NCBI RefSeq assembly: GCF_030463565.1
Contig: NC_134652.1
Location: forward strand, 8,397,897 to 8,461,896
Direction: 5' to 3'
Length of the DNA: 64,000 nt
From: Pelecanus crispus
Taxonomy: Eukaryota; Chordata; Aves; Pelecaniformes; Pelecanidae
The position numbers and the translations under genes were made by a program. Below are positions 50,701-61,480 of this stretch, piece by piece. Below the pieces are notes generated by a model. That model was not told the DNA's origin, did not search any database, and worked only from the letters and a program-made list of their open reading frames with translations. Position 1 is the stretch's first letter, and the number at the start of each line of letters is the position of its first letter.

Positions 50701-53700
50701 AATGAACTCATGGTTCTTTAATGTAGGTGTTTGGTGTCCTTCAATGGGAAGGAAATTAATTTTCATACACCACAAACAGTTGATATCTAGTGGTCTTAAA
50801 TTTTGTGGTGCAAGTGTCACAGTACAGGCATAAAAACTGAGTGACTGCAAAGAAAGCCTTTAACTTTGTGGGAAGAATTCCTTATTCTGAGTGCAATCCT
50901 ATGTAATGTTGCTATTTTTATGAAGTCAAATGAGTTAAGTAGTTCAGATTCTTGGACTCAAAGTAATGCAGTGTTGCTGCATGTGTCATATCTTACCTTC
51001 CTAGAATGCTGTAATTATTTAACTGAACATTATCTTAAAATGACTATTCATTTTTTTTTCCTTCCTTTTTCCCTTTTCAATCACAAGCTGAAACAGAAGT
51101 TAGATGTTTGTCTCTTAGTGTTAGAAGAGACAGTTACAGGTCTATCAGAGTGGAGCTCAACATCTGGAGGCAACAGTGAATAAGAATGGTGTTTGGAGTA
51201 TTTGTATGTTGTCATAATTTTTACTAGTGGCTATTCTGTGTCTGTAGAACAGCAGGAGTGAAATCTTGCTTTGTGGGCAAAAGTGTGTGTTAAGATAATT
51301 ATTAGTGCAGGGTAAGTGATTCTTTTCTTCTTGCTTTTTCTTAAGTCTGACCAAGCATTTTAAAAATACTTCCAGTAACTACAAAATGCTGGCTTATACT
51401 CTTTTTTTTTTTTAATGCAAGTGCAGTGCATGTTCTCCAAATGATCTATAATGATGACAAATAGAAATGAGAAAGTAATGTGAGTGGGCAGTGTAGCAAT
51501 TGCCCTGGAAAAGCCTTGGGGATCAAAAATGGAATTGCTGATTCCCGTCATACAAATGAAATGACTAAAAGGTCATTCCAGTGTATTAAGGTTAGATATA
51601 GCAGACTGTTCTGCAGGGGACACTTACGTATCGGAAGTAATTAGTGAATCACTGTTAGAAAATGGAGCATTTCCCTTAATGCAGTTTGTTAAAAGGATGC
51701 CTCCATTGAAGTTTTGGTAAGATAAATAGAATCTTTGAACTATGGACATTTTCACAGATATTTTAACCAAAAGTCACTGTCTTCAGATCTTCACTGATGT
51801 CATCTGTTTCCATTTTTAGGTGCTTAGTTTGGAACGAATATCATGTCTGTGCACCCTTAGATCCATTTGTTAATTGAAGCTATGTATTTTCCCTAGCTGA
51901 TGGAAGAAGATACAACCAAAAAAAGCCCTTGGAAATCTGAGGCAGAAATCTGATGTAGAAAGGTGTTCTTTTATTATAAAAACAGCCATAAAGCTTTTCA
52001 CATCTAAACAAATATGAGTTGTGCATACTTATCAATACATGCACTTAATATATATGGATTTGTGTACTATATATAAAATGAAAAACATCAGTTGTTCTTC
52101 AGTTAAATTTCAATGCAAGTCTCATGGCTAACAAATTGACCATGCATTTAAAAAATGTAGATACTTGTAAATACAGTAAATGACCCCTGAGAAATTGGGC
52201 TTGGCTTTTCTGAAGTTCTGAAGTTCACCAGTGCTTACAGCTCTGATGATATACAAGAGTCAAGAAACACAAAAATGATGTTTGTCAGCACAATTGCAGA
52301 AATCTGTTTCTAGGTTCCTTGGTAGTTAAATCACACATCTGTGGGAATATAGTAAGAATAGGCTGTACAGCAGCTTGTAAACTAAAAATGCAGTCACTTT
52401 GCATAGCAATGTGAACTACATGCGAAGTGAGCATAGGATTACGGTGTTCATAAATTCATAACACAAACACGTGCTCCTTCTATTGTAGTCTCTCCCACTT
52501 TCAAACCGGCGATTTTCCCTGGTCTCAAATCAGATGCACGTTTGTAATAAGTAGAGATGAAAATACACTACATCATTTCAGTGAACTAGTTAAGTCTGTA
52601 ACAAGTAACTTGCTTAAATTATAAGTTGCTGTTCAGTCACATGGTGATTCTGTGAAACGTGGAGTCAAAATCTATTTGAACTGTATAGTGTGTTCTTAGG
52701 GAATATGAAAAACACTGTGACAAAGTTGTTGATGGATGTTTTACATGCTTTCACTCATAATTTTTGGATCCGAGACCTATGCATAGACTGTAGATAAAGT
52801 TGTCCTCTATGGATATGTATATAAAAATAAGAGACAGACAATTTGGAAAATGGATGTGCATATCGCAAACTGTGACACATGTTGGTAAGTGGTATGGCCT
52901 GGGCGCTGAGGACAGGACCTCCACGCCATAGGCATTGTGGAGGTTTTACTGGGGCCTGCTTCTGCTCTGTCCTCCTGCACTGACCATGGGTTAGCAGCAG
53001 GAGCACGTTGTCGGGTGTAGCTTCCTCTGGAGGGAACGCACTTTGTGTGTTCCGGGAGCGCTTGGCAATGCAAATCGAACCACCATAGGTGGAGACTGTG
53101 GGAAGTTCTGCCTCAAGAACAGGCACCTGATTTGAACTGAAGAGCAAATGTAGGCACATGTTTTGAACAACTGTTAAATTGCAAATTCCATCTTTGGTGT
53201 TGGCTGCCTTGCTGCTTCTCCCTCTTTTGTCTCTTGAATGAGCTAAAAAACTATACAATTTATTTTGTCACTGTCTTGCCTATGGAACAGCGATCTATCT
53301 GTAAAATGTCATCAAGCTTTTTTTTTTTTTTTCCTGTTCATGGGAGGCATAGTAAAGAAGTAACTGAGGGGCCGTTGAAGCCTGGTTTAAACTTTACCTC
53401 CTGTGGGTGGTAGGGAGGTAGGTTGCTCGTCGATGGATTTAGATTATGCAGTGAGGCTGATGCAGAAGTCACTTTATGTAAAGGGCTAGAGATGTGGAAA
53501 GAAAGCATTTCACAGATCAGCATAGGAGAAGAAAATTTGGAGGGCTCTAGCTGCCCATATGTTAAGTATTTGGCGGGGGTGGAACTGTGGGCAAGACAGA
53601 TCTGATATATACGACTCAAATACCATAAAATAGCTCAAAATGGAAAAGAAACAGGTAGCAGTGATGTGTAAGTGAATATATTCTTGTAAGTAACTTGATT

Positions 53701-54117
53701 TCTTGCAGTACCTAAAATGAAGCAGCTACATTTGCGTTGGTAGCTGTTTGTTATGTCTTTGAACTGTTGCTTTAGTTTGGAGGGATGGAGTCCAGTGCTG
53801 AGTATTGATGAGAATTTTGAGGGTGCTCCTGAGTTTTCTTAGTTGTGCTGTGCTCTTAAAGTACAGGAAAGTAAGGGAGTAGGGGTGAGTTGTTTGATTG
53901 GTAGGGTTGGTTTTGTTGTTTCAAGACTGATATGAATGTGCCTGAATTGCAGGCACGCAGTTTTGACCTGTAGAAGGCTTTCCACTTAGGTGGAGTAAGA
54001 TGTGTTAGGAGTGAAACACGGCACTCTGTGTTCAACATGGGAGCTTAGGAGGGCCATGGTGAGAGACTTGCTAGTGTGCAGCTGTGTCAGCGGGGGGAAA
54101 AAAAACAGGCTTGGGGC

Positions 54118-54129
54118 GGGGGGGGGGGG
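54118..54129. repeat. G12 homopolymer in G-rich stretch
   Basis: Twelve guanines followed by GGTGGTGGGGGG, giving about 25 nt of nearly pure G in an AT-rich intron. G-quadruplex formation is plausible. Confidence 0.85.
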
Positions 54130-54627
54130 AGGTGGTGGGGGGAAGAATTCAGGTAGCTGGAATTTCTTTGAAAGCTTCCAATAAGGAAAATACCGTAGGT
54201 GCTAGGAAGTGTATTACCTAACCAAACCAGTTCTCTGAGCAGCACTTAGATGTAATAATATCTGTTAATTATTAAAGGAGAAAGCAGGCACAGTAGTTAA
54301 GGGAGAGCAAATAATGACTATTAGTTTGGTGCAGAAGACCAGGTGTGATGATGAATAACTGCATCAGTTCAGCTGCATAAACAGAGAGCACAGGATGTAT
54401 GACAAGAACAGTATTGCCAACAAAGTCATAGGCATAGTAGGGTCATAGGAGTAGAGTAGCTGTAAATATTTGGCTAGTGTGGAATCTTTAAAGTGCCTGA
54501 TTAATGTCTGTTAACTGTAGGTTATAGAAACTCCCAACTAATCGGAGTTGTGTGGTTGGACTATCAGAAACATTAAATGTCTGGCTTCAGCAGAAAAATT
54601 GGCTCAATTTCAAGCATTTCTTCTCTC

Positions 54628-54683
54628 ATATATATATATATAATTCTTATTTTTTTGTGTATATATGTATTTTATATATAATT
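54628..54683. repeat. AT dinucleotide microsatellite
   Basis: About 15 nt of pure AT at 54628-54642, then a T-run and an interrupted ATATATG/TATATATA stretch to 54683. Confidence 0.8.
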
Positions 54684-54750
54684 CCAAATAAGATTTAAAT
54701 TATATCTGGGCAAGGTATCTTTGATTATTAGACTAGAGTCAAAGTAATTT

Positions 54751-54855
54751 AGAATGGAAGGGACCTCTGGAGATAATCTGGTCCCAGCTCCACCCAGGTC
54801 AGGGCTAAGCTGGCTGAGACTGCTCAGGACCCTGTTTGGAGGGGCTCTGGCAGCC
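54751..54855 (-). mobile_element. CR1 LINE 3' remnant, antisense
   Basis: The plus strand reads AGAATGGAAGGGACCTCTGG, then ATAATCTGGTCC and GCTCAGGACC, matching the complement of CR1 3' UTR. The terminal repeat is lost or degraded at the left edge and there is no coding sequence. The copy is more diverged than the one in intron 1. Confidence 0.65.
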
Positions 54856-57279
54856 AGGCAGTGCTAGTTGTTAAAAAAAGTATTTTTCTTCAAATTTTTA
54901 TTTTTTTCCTCACTAAATAGTACATGACAGACTATACTGTTGCACAGTGAGGGAGGGCAGCAGATCTGTCTGAACTCATTTTGACTAGTTAAATAAAAAT
55001 AATTCATAAAAAGAGTGATTTAATCTCGAGACCAGTCTAGGACTATTTCTATAGGGATGGCTTCAGGTGGAGTAAAATTTTTGTGTTGCAGGCAGTCCAG
55101 GCAGGAGGCAGTTTTAGCCTAAAAACTGTAATGAAATTGCATTAAGGCTATGCCTGAGCTTACAGACCTGCTAGAGAGAGAGAGTAGTAAATATGTAGTA
55201 TTTTTGTTTCATTTATTAAATTTCTGCAGTCTGGCTGCAATGGGTGTTTTGCCAAAAACATGGGAACATCTATGATGGATTTTTATTCCTTGCAAACAAT
55301 ATTTGAGCAAAGAATTGTTTTTTTAAAGAAAGTTTTTTCCGGGTTTGATAAATGTTTCTATTTCCACTACAGTTCTTGAAGCTTTAGCTATTGGAAGAGA
55401 ATCTGAAATAACATATATTCTAAAAATATGTTTGTAATAACTAGGAACAAACTTTTGGCCGCTGTTGTGAGCAAAGGCATTCAGATTCTTGCCAACTGAT
55501 GTGTAGAAGTGCGTCAGGAACCACAGTCTTGGTTACATATGATTGAGGTAACTGAGAATTGTAATTAATTCCTGAGCTTTAAAAATAGCTGCTAGAAGGA
55601 AGTGATTTTATGAAAGGTCATTAAAAAAATATTCCCTCATATCTAGTTATTGAATTGAAAGTAAACGAGATTTACCAGAAAGTAAAGAATCTGATTCTAG
55701 CTAAGAACACACAATTTACTTTTACAGAGATTAGTTTCATTTCTGGATTTGTTTTGACAGCTGGAAGTAGAAACAGATAAAGGCATTGGAAATGTGGCCT
55801 GGACAGAATACACTCTTTTCTGCATGTTCAAAAAATAATTTAGTGGAGCAAAGAGATCTTTTTAGGTATTGCCAAACCCCCAACCCACTGTATAATTCTT
55901 CAAATGCTGAAATAAATATTTTAAAGCTACAGTCAAACAGAAGCAAGGAATGTTGCTGTGGCTGCAGGAAGAACAGTTTAGGGAAGGATGCTGTATGGGT
56001 CTTGACTGATTGTATCCTGGACCTCCTTTTCAGCAAAGCAGTAGTAGAACAGGAGAGGTGCAAGTAAATTCCTTCCTCTTGCTGCTCTTCTGTCTATATC
56101 GGAAAATACATCTTTGACATTGAAACTTGGCACTCTTTTTTTTTTTTTTTAATTTTACATTTTGTTGGGGAGTAACTTTACCAACTTCTGAAAGGAATTC
56201 TTCCTCTTCATCCTATTGAAAGCTAGATTTTTTTTTTTTCTTGCTATGTGCTTCCTGGTGGCTGGCATCTAGCAGTCCTACAGATTACTAGGTAAGCTTC
56301 AAGTGTTATGTATTGCTAAATGCAGAGTGCAGGAGTATAAATTCTATTGTCAATAAAATAGATTTTTTTTTTTTAAAGGTGGAATTTCTGTTGAGGCAAC
56401 AGCATAAACCCAAAATAGGAGAGCAGTGGTTAACCTACCATTACAGAAGAGAGAAGATTTTGCAAATAGATCATGAACTTGAAGTCTATAGTCATCCTTT
56501 TATCTATCTATAGGAATCATATATTTCTACATATCATTTATTAAGGAAAGAATAGCAGCTGAGAATGCTGAATGAGCAGGCAGCTAGTAACTATCAGTTA
56601 GCCAGAAACACTTTAAAGCAATGCCTTCAGTAAGAGAGAGAGTATGGCTTGTATGCAAAACTGAGTGCACTGTGCGTGCAGACATGCTTTTCTTGAGTAT
56701 CTGTGTATCACTTCACCCCTTCCCCCAACATATCTTTAGTTCCATTCTCTGAGTATTGCTGCGATTTGTCTTCAATACTTGGTATAATGTGACTCTTGGC
56801 TAGGGGTCTTACCTAGTGTAAGGACTAATTTTTAATTGGTTATTGTTGTTACCGCAGTTTTTTGTTGTTTAACAATTTCAGAAAATCGTATTTAGCTATG
56901 CTGCATTGAGGTAGTTATGTCAGCTGAGCGAGTGTCACTTAAGTCTGGAGGCATAAGTTTGATATCCATTTCAGAGTGTCTCATTCATTCAAAGGGTCTC
57001 ATCTTCATATTAATTTCCATATGTCTCCCTTTTTCTATCCCCATGAGTATCTGTATACCTGTATAAGGCTTTTTTTGAAGAAAGCAGAGTGATTTGTAAA
57101 ATCTGTGGGTTTGAACTTCTGTTGAAAAAAATGTATTTAACCAGGTGAGGCTTAAACCAAGGAGGCAGTCCAGCTTGGCTCTAGTCCTGCCATTAGCCCT
57201 GTGTCCTCATTAGAGCTTTGCTATTTGCATTCCCCCAATGACACAGAGTTGCAGCAAGCCCAGGTAAAACCCCCTGGTT

Positions 57280-57500
57280 TTGTGTCGGGGTGAATCGGCT
57301 CTCAGGCCCCACACCCCAGCGGGGACGGCCTGGCTGCCGAGAGGGTCCTGCTGCCACGGGAGTGCCAAGGCTGCTGCTGTGGGACCAGCCCCGTCCCCCC
57401 ACTCACCTTCGGGCAGGGCTGGATCCTGCCACCTATTCCCATCAGGGCTATGTTGATCCCTGTGAACCACAGCGCTGTCAGCTGCCGCGGAGAAGGGCCC
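57280..57500. other. GC-rich block in intron 3 with antisense splice-donor consensus
   Basis: About 220 bp that is markedly richer in G, C and CpG than the intron on both sides. On the minus strand it contains CCCGAAG|GTGAGTGG, a near-perfect donor with its GT at 57406-57405. An open frame of about 100 codons (57610-57302) runs into it; just before the donor it reads ALWFTGINIALMGIGGRI and then QPCPK. No family recognised. It may be an antisense exon, a regulatory CpG patch or an old insertion. Confidence 0.3.
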
Positions 57501-57947
57501 TTACAAAAACCCAAATATTCTCCATGGATGCAAGCACGTTCAGTCTCTATGTAATAAAACCGTAGCTCTTTAATTATAAGCAACACATTACTTGATTCTT
57601 CTTCATACACAAGTTGTGCTGTTTTTAACTTTGGACTGCAAAATACTGTTTCCAGTTCAACTCAGAAATGTGTCCTTGTATGAAAATGGCAAAAAACCAA
57701 TGATGCTTCTGCTGAAAATATCTAAATTATAGCTCATTTTGGTATTTATATGACTTAATGGCATAGAATTACCTCAGGTTTAATTATCTTGCAATGCTCT
57801 TACTCAAGTGGTATTAAAGTATGTAAGTCAAAGGCTATTTTTGTGAACTTCAAGAGTTCATCAAGAAGGGCAAGCTGTGCATGATGAACACACATGTTTA
57901 TTCATTATGATTTTCTTCTGGCACTGCAGGCTAACAGATTCCTAAGT

Positions 57948-57963
57948 AAAAAAAAAAAAAAAA
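57948..57963 (+). repeat. A16 homopolymer
   Basis: Uninterrupted adenine run in intron 3. No retroposed body was recognised to its left. Confidence 0.9.
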
Positions 57964-60027
57964 GCACTGCACTAATAGTTTTGATTTTAGCTTCCTGAAT
58001 TGTCTTTTTTTTTCCTCTTGCAAAAAAAGACAATTCTTCATACCTGTCTCTGAATATATTGTAATACATGCATGGCACTCTCTACCTAAGTGTAACATTG
58101 TACACAAATACGTAGTTGAAAATCTGAGTTTAAGCTATGGGTTTCTTGGTAGTTGATGTAAATTAATAAAGTTTTAATAATCAGAGGTCATGGAAATGGG
58201 AAAATTAGGAGTGTTTTGCCATGGTACCGCACCCATGGGTTTGCAGACTGCAGTTTTCTGATTCAGATCTAATGTTTTTCTATCTCCATCATACTTTCCC
58301 TCCCCATCTCTACATATGCAGTGTTCTTACCACTTTTTCCCCCCTAAACTCTGACTGAATATAATTTCTCAGGTACTTTTTTCTTAGGCTTTTTAGTGTG
58401 TTGCCGAAGTTATAAAACAAACAATTTTTGAGTTACATCTCTTGTTCTCATGAACTGTGGTGGGAGTTCAGTGGCTGTATAACAAATTGGGTGCAAGTTA
58501 ATCATTAAATTTGTAATTTTGTATCCTGAAGCTCTGCTGTAAGATATTTCATCTTTTTTTACTTTTTTTACTGTAAGGTATTTCATCATTCATCATGCTG
58601 CACATTTGTTTTTTTTTAATAGAGCTCTAATCTCTTAAACATGTAGGTTTTCAAATCAAGTATTTTGGAAAGTGTCAATTTAAAAGAGAAACCCCAGACT
58701 TTGAATACTTGGTATCAAATGTGCCATTTATGAAGTGTGACTTTTTTGGGCTCCTCCATCAACACCAAGTGATGGTGAAGAAGGTACAGTACCATGGCCT
58801 GATATCAAGTATTCAAATTATATCACACAGAATGTTTTCATCAATTTCTTGGATGCAATTTTTGATTTTTTTAATAAAGCTTATTCAAATTAAGTAAACC
58901 AAATTATTCCTACTTAAGGAATCAAAAAACCAAATAATTCATGGTTTCAGAACTGATACAGGTTCCATCCCTGTAATATGTAGAAAGATAAATATTGAGC
59001 ACTTTAAAGTAAACAAGTAAGGTCTACTTAAGGACAGCTTCTGTCATGCATGTGCTTCTGACAGTCCTCTCCCCAACACACTGTGTTCAGTATGATTTTA
59101 AAAAAAAAAAAAAATTATTTCTCAGACGTTCTATGGTATTGACTAATTCTTTGTTCATTTGTAAATTAAATGAGGGGCAAGTTGTAAATTCTTTGGTTAA
59201 GGTAATTGGCCGGGGTCCCAAGCAAGTCCTGTTTCTGGTTGCAGAGAAGGAGGAAAGAGGAACAAATGTTGTGTTATGAAATCTGCTGGGTATTTTTCTT
59301 ACATATTTCACTAGCTATCAATAAGATCTGCTGCTAATTTAAAAATAGTAGAACATAAAACCAGAGTATATGAAGTTACAGTGAGTGCTGAAGTAAAAGA
59401 ACTTTTTAAGCTTGACATAATTTCCTATTCATTCTTTCACTTACTTTACAATAGGGAAACAAGGAATTGGTATATATTACTTCCCTGAGCCAGAAAATAC
59501 TTCGTAAAACCCAGTCAAAATTAATGAAATTTTACTTCTTGTACAGGTAGTGTCCTGCTTCTCTTGTAACATTTATTTTTTTCTTTGACTTCTAGTAAGC
59601 TGTCTCTGGAAGAGAGTTTTTCTTTGGCACTTTTGCATGCTTCAGTGTTAGTGGTTTGGGGTCTAAAATGGGTTTCTGCAGAACTCATATGTTCTGCTAC
59701 CTCCAGAAATACATTATGGGAGGCAAATTATGGGAGTGATTTCTGCCAGAATCGTGACTAAGCCTTGTGATAATGCACAATCCCAGTCTCGAACGTTTAA
59801 CAGAAATCTTTGTGGCACAGCTAAGTGGTTTTTGTTTGGGTTTTTTTGACATCCATTGTAATAAAGCTTTTTCATAGCCTAGAAATGGAGGATATTCAGG
59901 TCTTTGTCTAAGTAGCTATACCAATTCTGTCGTCTTGTCACTCAGATATCTAACTACAGGGGGGATAAATCCTACTTTTTTGTTAGCCAATTGTATGATC
60001 ACATCGATTACATGGAGAGAAAGCTGC

Positions 60028-60070
60028 ACCACAAAGGTCCTTTCCAAGCCAAACCATTCTATGACTCTCT
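60028..60070 (+). mobile_element. CR1 LINE 3' tail remnant, sense
   Basis: AAAGGTCCTTTCCAAGCCAA followed by ACCATTCTATGACTCT matches the last ~40 bp of CR1, including one degraded terminal-repeat unit. Everything upstream is either missing or too diverged to see. Confidence 0.55.
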
Positions 60071-61324
60071 GAAAAATTCAGATCTTTGGATCTTCATGAA
60101 GCATTTATAGAACCTAGGTTGCAAAGTTGGATAGCGTGTTGATTCCAGTTTACAGCTAACGTTCAGTTTCTAAGTCATTCTTTGGATATACTGGGAAGTG
60201 ATCTTTATGTGTGTCTGGGTGGAAAAACATCTAGAATATTTTTCAAGTGCAAAGCAAAGGTAGCTAGGTATTGATTTCTTTTGCAAAGTGAATTGTCAGT
60301 ATTTGACTTCTTTGGCGTAAAAATCTTATTCAGTTTAATAGTTGTGGCAATTTTTATAAGTGATGAATGGTAACAATATGAAAATCTGGCTTCTAGGTGT
60401 GCTGTTGTCTTGGTGCTACTAATTAGATGTGACATTAGGCTGTTATTTCACTGCCTGGCAGCGCCTTGTGCCCTATAACCATAAACAAATTGATTTGATG
60501 TGATGTCTTCAATAAAATAACTAGAAATAGATGTATGGTTGTGGAAATCTTTACTGGTTATATACTTGTGTGTCTATACTGCAGTGTTTTGTCCAGAACT
60601 TAATTGAAAACAAAGTGTGGTTTGGCTGCCTTTCTCTGCAGAGAAAGATCATTATGTGCAAAACCTTGGCCTTCTTACAGTAATTATTCGGAAAAAGCTA
60701 GATACAAATCCACATCTTTTCTGGTCTTGGCAACGTAGAATTTCAGAAGAAAACTGATCTTCTTACCAGGCACAGGATGGGTTTTGGGGGGTTGTATGTA
60801 ACAGGAACTTAATTTGGATACTGACGGATCTTCTATTTAATCTCTGAAGAGCTGTTAGGATGACGAATCATTTTACTATATCTGCTTCAGTTCCTTTGGG
60901 TTTAGCTAGTTCTGTGGGAACTTAGGAGTCTGAAAAACGATCGGGTCATGCAGGATGTTATTCAGGCTTGTGCTTTGCTTTACTAGCCATCTAGCCATTA
61001 ATACGGATAAGAAATGTTAACAGCTGTCCAGAAGATGGTATGTTTATGCAGTGCAGAAATAACAAACTGTGTTCGCTTAAGTCCTATGATATTTCAAATT
61101 GTATAATTACGTTGGTGCTAGGTGCATGTGAGGTCCCCGTTGCTTAGACAATGTTATTGATAAGAGTGCAATTTGTATTACCGGAAATTGTAATGGTTTG
61201 TTTGTAAGAGTATAGACTTTTACATAGTTTTTTGCACACTCTTGTGTAAGTAACTGTTTAAATAGGTCGCATCTTTAATAAGGCAAGCGACGCTGCTTGA
61301 TTTCCTCAACTTTGGTGCAGAGTT

Positions 61325-61480
61325 TAATGTGCTAATCCTGTCAGAGGCGAGGGCAGCGTCGGGCCTCGCCTGGGGCTGCCCGTGCTCCCGCCCTGCCGCC
61401 GCTTCTGGCCGCACCGAGCTCTTCCCCAGAGCAGTGATCCCGCTCCCGTCTCCAGTCCCGGCGTTCTGCTGAAGATTCCC
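61325..61480. other. Second GC-rich, CpG-bearing block in intron 3
   Basis: About 155 bp with repeated GCCGC, CCGC and GGCG motifs, in sharp contrast to flanking AT-rich DNA. Short open frames exist on both strands but none is recognised. It could be a regulatory CpG patch or a GC-rich insertion. Confidence 0.3.

Noticed and set aside
52755-53258. 167-codon minus-strand open frame in intron 3
   Set aside because: No recognisable domain and no convincing splice sites or polyadenylation signal. It covers a moderately GC-rich patch where stop codons are rarer.
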